Shown: in pieces, positions 61,195 through 64,000 of the stretch
How positions within the stretch are numbered: position 1 is the first letter of the stretch
How the letters are laid out: each line of letters starts with the position of its first letter
Source: JAAYJS01 sp964346185
GTDB lineage: Bacteria; Bacillota; Clostridia; Eubacteriales; Eubacteriaceae
NCBI GenBank assembly: GCA_964346185.1
Contig: CAYFTR010000004.1
Coordinates: 1-64,000 of the forward strand
Direction: 5' to 3'
DNA: 64,000 bases
Program-made: the position numbers and the translations under genes
The notes under the pieces: model-generated
What the model saw: the letters and a program-made list of their open reading frames with translations, nothing else
Databases searched by the model: none
Told to the model about the DNA's origin: nothing

Positions 61195-62257
61195 AAACAT
61201 CATTAAGCCGGTCATGCTCTTTCTTTTAAGCATTTTGACCCTTATTGTTTTTTACAGAAGCTCACCGAATATTAATCTACAATCGGTTTTAACAGGCTTT
61301 AATTGGCTCTACTTAGTATTCGCAGTGGTTTCTTTTATTTTTTATCTGGTATTTGAAACTTTAGCTTTTCGGTATTTGTTAAAAAGTCAAGGATATCGCG
61401 TACCCTTCGGTCGTATTTTTGGATACACCTTACACGATTTCTTTTTTTCTTCAATAACACCGGGAGGAAGCGGCGGTCAGCCTGGACAATTTTATGCTAT
61501 GCAACGCGACAAAATCCCTCACGCCCATTGTTTAACAACCTTGTTTACCTTTAATGCTGTTTACCATACCGCCATGCTTCTTATTGCATTATGGGCAATG
61601 GTCGTGGGTGCAACACTTAAGGTTGCTGAAATCCCCACTATGAAGTGGTTGATCGCCTACGGTATCGGAGCACAAGTTCTATTTGTTGTTGTATTATCGG
61701 CTTTGTTATTATCAAAAAATTTGCTGCCTAAAGCCTTGTGCTTTATCTTTGGCGGGGTTCGGCATATCCCCTTTATTAAACGCTTGGGCAGTTATGAAGA
61801 AAAACTACACCGTCAATGTAATGAATACCGGGCGAGCGGTGCTTTGATTAAAAAGAATCCCGTTATTTTTATAAAAGCTTTTGGTTACATACTGCCGATG
61901 CTGTTTTTCCTTTATGCTATACCCTATTGTCTGTATCGAGGTTTAGGTTATAACACATTGGGATTGTGGCAAATGGTTGCATTACAATCGGTAGCGGTTA
62001 TTGCTTTGGAAAGTATTCCGTTGCCCGGAAGTGTCGGTTTGGGCGAAGTGTCGTTAACAGCGGTGTATGGATTAATCCTTCCGTTGCCTCAAGCCTTTGC
62101 TTTGATGTTTTTAACAAGGGCACTTCACTTATATTTCGGCTTGTTGATCAGCGGAATCGGTGTTATGGTCATGGGTGCAAAACCTGTAATGGAAAAAATG
62201 GAACCGTCTAAAAACTCGAAAGACAAAAAACTGATTATAGGCATCGAGTGTGCTTAA
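61181..62257 (+). CDS. Flippase-like membrane protein (UPF0104/LPG synthase TM family)
   Basis: Integral membrane protein with about eight helices in 358 residues. It shows the family pattern FFSSITPGGSGGQPGQFYAMQ and, late, PLPGSVGLGEVSLTAVYG. Relatives form the membrane half of MprF or help move glycolipids. With the glycosyltransferase and deacetylase genes before it, it may flip or modify the same lipid. GGAG at 61172-61175 selects ATG 61181. Confidence 0.83.
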   Translation: MKVFKNIIKPVMLFLLSILTLIVFYRSSPNINLQSVLTGFNWLYLVFAVVSFIFYLVFETLAFRYLLKSQGYRVPFGRIFGYTLHDFFFSSITPGGSGGQPGQFYAMQRDKIPHAHCLTTLFTFNAVYHTAMLLIALWAMVVGATLKVAEIPTMKWLIAYGIGAQVLFVVVLSALLLSKNLLPKALCFIFGGVRHIPFIKRLGSYEEKLHRQCNEYRASGALIKKNPVIFIKAFGYILPMLFFLYAIPYCLYRGLGYNTLGLWQMVALQSVAVIALESIPLPGSVGLGEVSLTAVYGLILPLPQAFALMFLTRALHLYFGLLISGIGVMVMGAKPVMEKMEPSKNSKDKKLIIGIECA

Positions 62258-62285
62258 AGACAAGCTCGGACATTACCTGAAACAC

Positions 62286-62314
62286 TTGAATTTCGATAGA
62301 TGTAATGGTATACT
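62286..62314 (+). promoter_or_regulatory. Promoter of the cobalamin-riboswitch transcript
   Basis: TTGAAT (62286-62291), 17 bases and TATACT (62309-62314) precede the riboswitch, giving a start near 62321. Confidence 0.78.
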
Positions 62315-62332
62315 ATGAGCATCAAAATATAA

Positions 62333-62493
62333 AATTATTAGGTGCCCTCTGAAGAGGGATAATAGGAAAGCTGTTTGAAATGCAGCGCGGACCCACCACT
62401 GTAAGCGGATACAAGTTTCCAAAAGCCACCGGGTTATCCGGGAAGGCGGAGATGAGGTTTTAAGCCGTAAGCCAGGAGACCTGCCTAATAATT
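62333..62493 (+). promoter_or_regulatory. Cobalamin riboswitch
   Basis: The P1 helix is AATTATTAGG (62333-62342) with CCTAATAATT (62484-62493). Inside are the conserved elements GGTGCC, GGGATAATAGGGAA-like core with its GGAA, CCACCACTGTAA and the B12 box AGCCAGGAGACCTGCC (62470-62485). These are the hallmarks of the adenosylcobalamin riboswitch family. The downstream terminator makes it a transcriptional OFF switch when cobalamin is bound. Confidence 0.95.
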
Positions 62494-62537
62494 AACGTCG
62501 CGACAAGGGGACATAGCGATTAAAGACTCAAAATGGG

Positions 62538-62570
62538 GAGCTTCTTATAATCGATAAGAAGCTCTTTTTT
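62538..62570 (+). terminator. Riboswitch expression-platform terminator
   Basis: GAGCTTCTTA and TAAGAAGCTC form a perfect stem with a seven-base loop and a run of T. It lies 45 bases after the riboswitch and before trmO, so cobalamin binding would stop transcription here. Confidence 0.92.
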
Positions 62571-62661
62571 ATTGCTTTAGTTTGTAAGAAGAAGTACTCT
62601 TGCCATTGTCGGTATAAATTAATGTAACCCGTTGTTACACAACGGTATTAAAGGAGGAATT

Positions 62662-63096
62662 ATGGAGTTAAAAGCAATCGGTATTGTACATTCGCCCTAT
62701 GCGAAAAGAGGTGATGCTCCTTCGCAGGGAAGATTGGAAAATTTAGAATCGAAAGTGGAGATATTTGAAGAATTTGCTCCTGCACTAAAGGATATTGAGG
62801 ATTTCAGCCATTTGTTTATTTTGTACTGGGCGGATAAAGCGGACAGAGAAAAACTGCAAACCAATACCCCCCATGATATCGATCAAACGGTATTGCACGG
62901 CACATTTTCAACCAGATCGCCCAATCGTCCGAACCCGATTAACCTCGGTATTGTCGATTTGGTAAAAAGAGAAGATAATGTGTTAATTGTAAAGGGGTTG
63001 GATGCTTTAGATCAAAGCAGTGTGATTGATATTAAACCTTATAACTCTAAACTGGACGCAATTACCGATGCCAAATCCGGTCGATTAAAAAAATAA
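62662..63096 (+). CDS. trmO: TrmO/TsaA-family tRNA methyltransferase-like protein
   Basis: Member of the UPF0066/VirR family. Characterised TrmO N6-methylates t6A37 in tRNA using S-adenosylmethionine. The 144-residue protein has IGIVHSPYAKRGDAPSQGR and the signature STRSPNRPNPINLGIV. AAAGGAGG at 62650-62657 selects ATG 62662 over an upstream in-frame start at 62632. It is the first gene behind the cobalamin riboswitch, an odd setting for a tRNA enzyme; a role linked to metal or cofactor supply is possible. Confidence 0.86.
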   Translation: MELKAIGIVHSPYAKRGDAPSQGRLENLESKVEIFEEFAPALKDIEDFSHLFILYWADKADREKLQTNTPHDIDQTVLHGTFSTRSPNRPNPINLGIVDLVKREDNVLIVKGLDALDQSSVIDIKPYNSKLDAITDAKSGRLKK

Positions 63097-63181
63097 TAAA
63101 TAGAGATAAATCCTGAATGTTGGAGCAGCAACAATTAAGAATATTAAAAGAGCAAATGTAAAAATTACAGAGGGGGATTAA

Positions 63182-64000
63182 ATGAAAAAATATAAGAAAT
63201 TAATAGTCTGTTGGATATTAATTTTAGTGATGGCGTTGTCGGTCGGTTGTTCCAAGGAAAACAACCAAAATGCCGGTGAGGGGCAGGTAAGTAAAGCGGA
63301 AAATACGGAGCCGGTTGTTGTCAGGCTGGCCGGTGGCGACTATGGCTTGTCTCAACCCTACACCACTTATTCCAGAGGACCCGGCACCTATAAAGTAAAA
63401 CTGGTGTTTGACACTTTGGTCGCCAAGGACGACAAGGGTTATATACCGTGGTTGGCGGAAAAATGGGAAGCAAAAGAGGAAGGAAAACAATACGTCTTTA
63501 CATTAAGAGATGACGTAAAATGGGCGGACGGCACACCTTTTACAGCGGAAGACGTGGTTTTTACTTTTAAATACGCCCAACAGCACCCGCCGGTCGGCTC
63601 CGATCGTATGTTCTCTAAGAAAGGACTGCTGGAAGATGTGGTGAAAACATCGGAGGACGAAGTAACTTTTAATCTCAGCGAACCCAATCCGAACTTTATT
63701 GAAGGTGTTTTTCTATAAATATCATACCCAAGCATATTTGGGAAAGTGTTGAACGCCCCGACGAATTTACCGAAGAACAATCTTTAGTAGCAACAGGACC
63801 CTATAAATTAACGGACTATAATAAGGAACATGGAACTTATCGTTTCGAAGCAAGAGATGACTTTTGGGGACCGAAACCCGCCGTCGATGTGATTGAATTT
63901 GTGCCGGTCAGCGACGCTGTAATGGCACTGGAAAACGGAGACATCGACATTGCGAGCATTCCTGTGGACGCCCTTTCCCGCTTCGAAGACAAAGAAGAAT
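63182..64000 (+). CDS. Family-5 solute-binding lipoprotein (peptide/nickel type), frameshifted and cut by the window end
   Basis: Extracellular receptor of an Opp/Nik-type ABC importer. The lipoprotein signal ends ALSVGC (Cys23). The mature part has YIPWLAEKWEAKEEGKQYVF and ADGTPFTAEDVVFTFKYA, the SBP_bac_5 pattern. The first frame stops at 63718, but the next frame continues the domain from about 63712 (IIPKHIWESVERPDEF, VATGPYKLTDYNKEHGTY) to the window end. One extra T in the T run 63708-63712 would restore it. Error or real inactivation are both open. The cobalamin riboswitch upstream suggests uptake of cobalt, nickel or a corrinoid. Confidence 0.78.

Noticed and set aside
63700..63720. 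Programmed frameshift in the solute-binding protein
   Set aside because: The T run is not in the X-XXY-YYZ register of the reading frame, and no stimulatory stem is obvious. Error or mutation is simpler.

Overview
The window is a gene-dense piece of chromosome from a low-GC Gram-positive anaerobe, most likely a member of the Clostridia or Tissierellia. The evidence is a V/A-type ATPase operon of nine genes, pyruvate phosphate dikinase, a FabK-type enoyl reductase, a directly encoded GlnS, strong AGGAGG-type ribosome binding sites, frequent TTG and GTG starts, and an N-terminally extended L27 next to its protease Prp. I cannot name a species. No tRNA, rRNA, insertion sequence, prophage or CRISPR array is visible. 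All coordinates come from reading the sequence by hand.

Layout. 1-1.4 kb: the end of a polar amino-acid ABC transporter. 1.7-5.9 kb: a PHP phosphatase, a ComEA-like protein and ppdK. 6.4-7.3 kb: a lone reverse-strand DUF3089 hydrolase. 7.4-11.8 kb: rplU-prp-rpmA-obg, then yhbY-nadD-yqeK-rsfS. 11.8-15.6 kb: a MacB-like ABC system with a secreted beta-rich protein and a Yip1-type membrane protein. 15.9-23.5 kb: ychF, a B12-binding radical SAM protein, a cyclophilin, a histidine phosphatase, phoH-ybeY-era-recO and a glyoxalase-fold gene. 23.7-27.1 kb: the mannitol operon mtlA-mtlF-mtlD. 27.2-31.1 kb: potABCD behind a structured leader with a 20-codon ORF. 31.1-31.3 kb: an unassigned structured RNA ending in a terminator. 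31.4-42.1 kb: one large type II fatty-acid operon (acpP-accBCDA-fabH-fabK-NMO-fabD-fabG-fabF-fabZ) followed by a MarR/FabT-like regulator. 42.2-45.1 kb (reverse): csoR and a copper ATPase with a CopZ-like domain fused to its C-terminus. 45.2-53.7 kb: the V-ATPase operon. 53.9-55.6 kb (reverse): glnS. 55.8-59.1 kb: a ribbon-helix-helix protein and clpB. 59.4-62.3 kb: a glycolipid-type trio (glycosyltransferase, deacetylase, flippase-like). 62.3 kb to the end: a cobalamin riboswitch, trmO and a family-5 solute-binding protein that runs off the window.

How the genes work together. The fatty-acid block encodes malonyl-CoA formation, the acyl carrier protein and the whole elongation cycle apart from acyl transfer into phospholipid, with a candidate regulator at its 3' end and an inverted repeat on its promoter. 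The V-ATPase block encodes the catalytic head, both stalks and the membrane rotor. The pot, mtl, amino-acid and riboswitch-linked transporters show a nutrient-scavenging heterotroph. The copper block is a self-regulated efflux unit with a recognisable CsoR-type operator.

The observations most worth a second look are: accB is split over two frames at an in-frame A-AAA-AAC heptamer; copA contains an in-frame internal copZ with its own Shine-Dalgarno sequence; an unassigned RNA lies between potD and acpP; the pot leader carries a hairpin and mini-ORF; clpB is co-transcribed with a ribbon-helix-helix protein; and a cobalamin riboswitch lies ahead of trmO and a peptide/nickel-type binding protein. 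A second single-base shift, in the last gene, also lies in a homopolymer. Sequencing error must therefore be ruled out before accB is called recoded.
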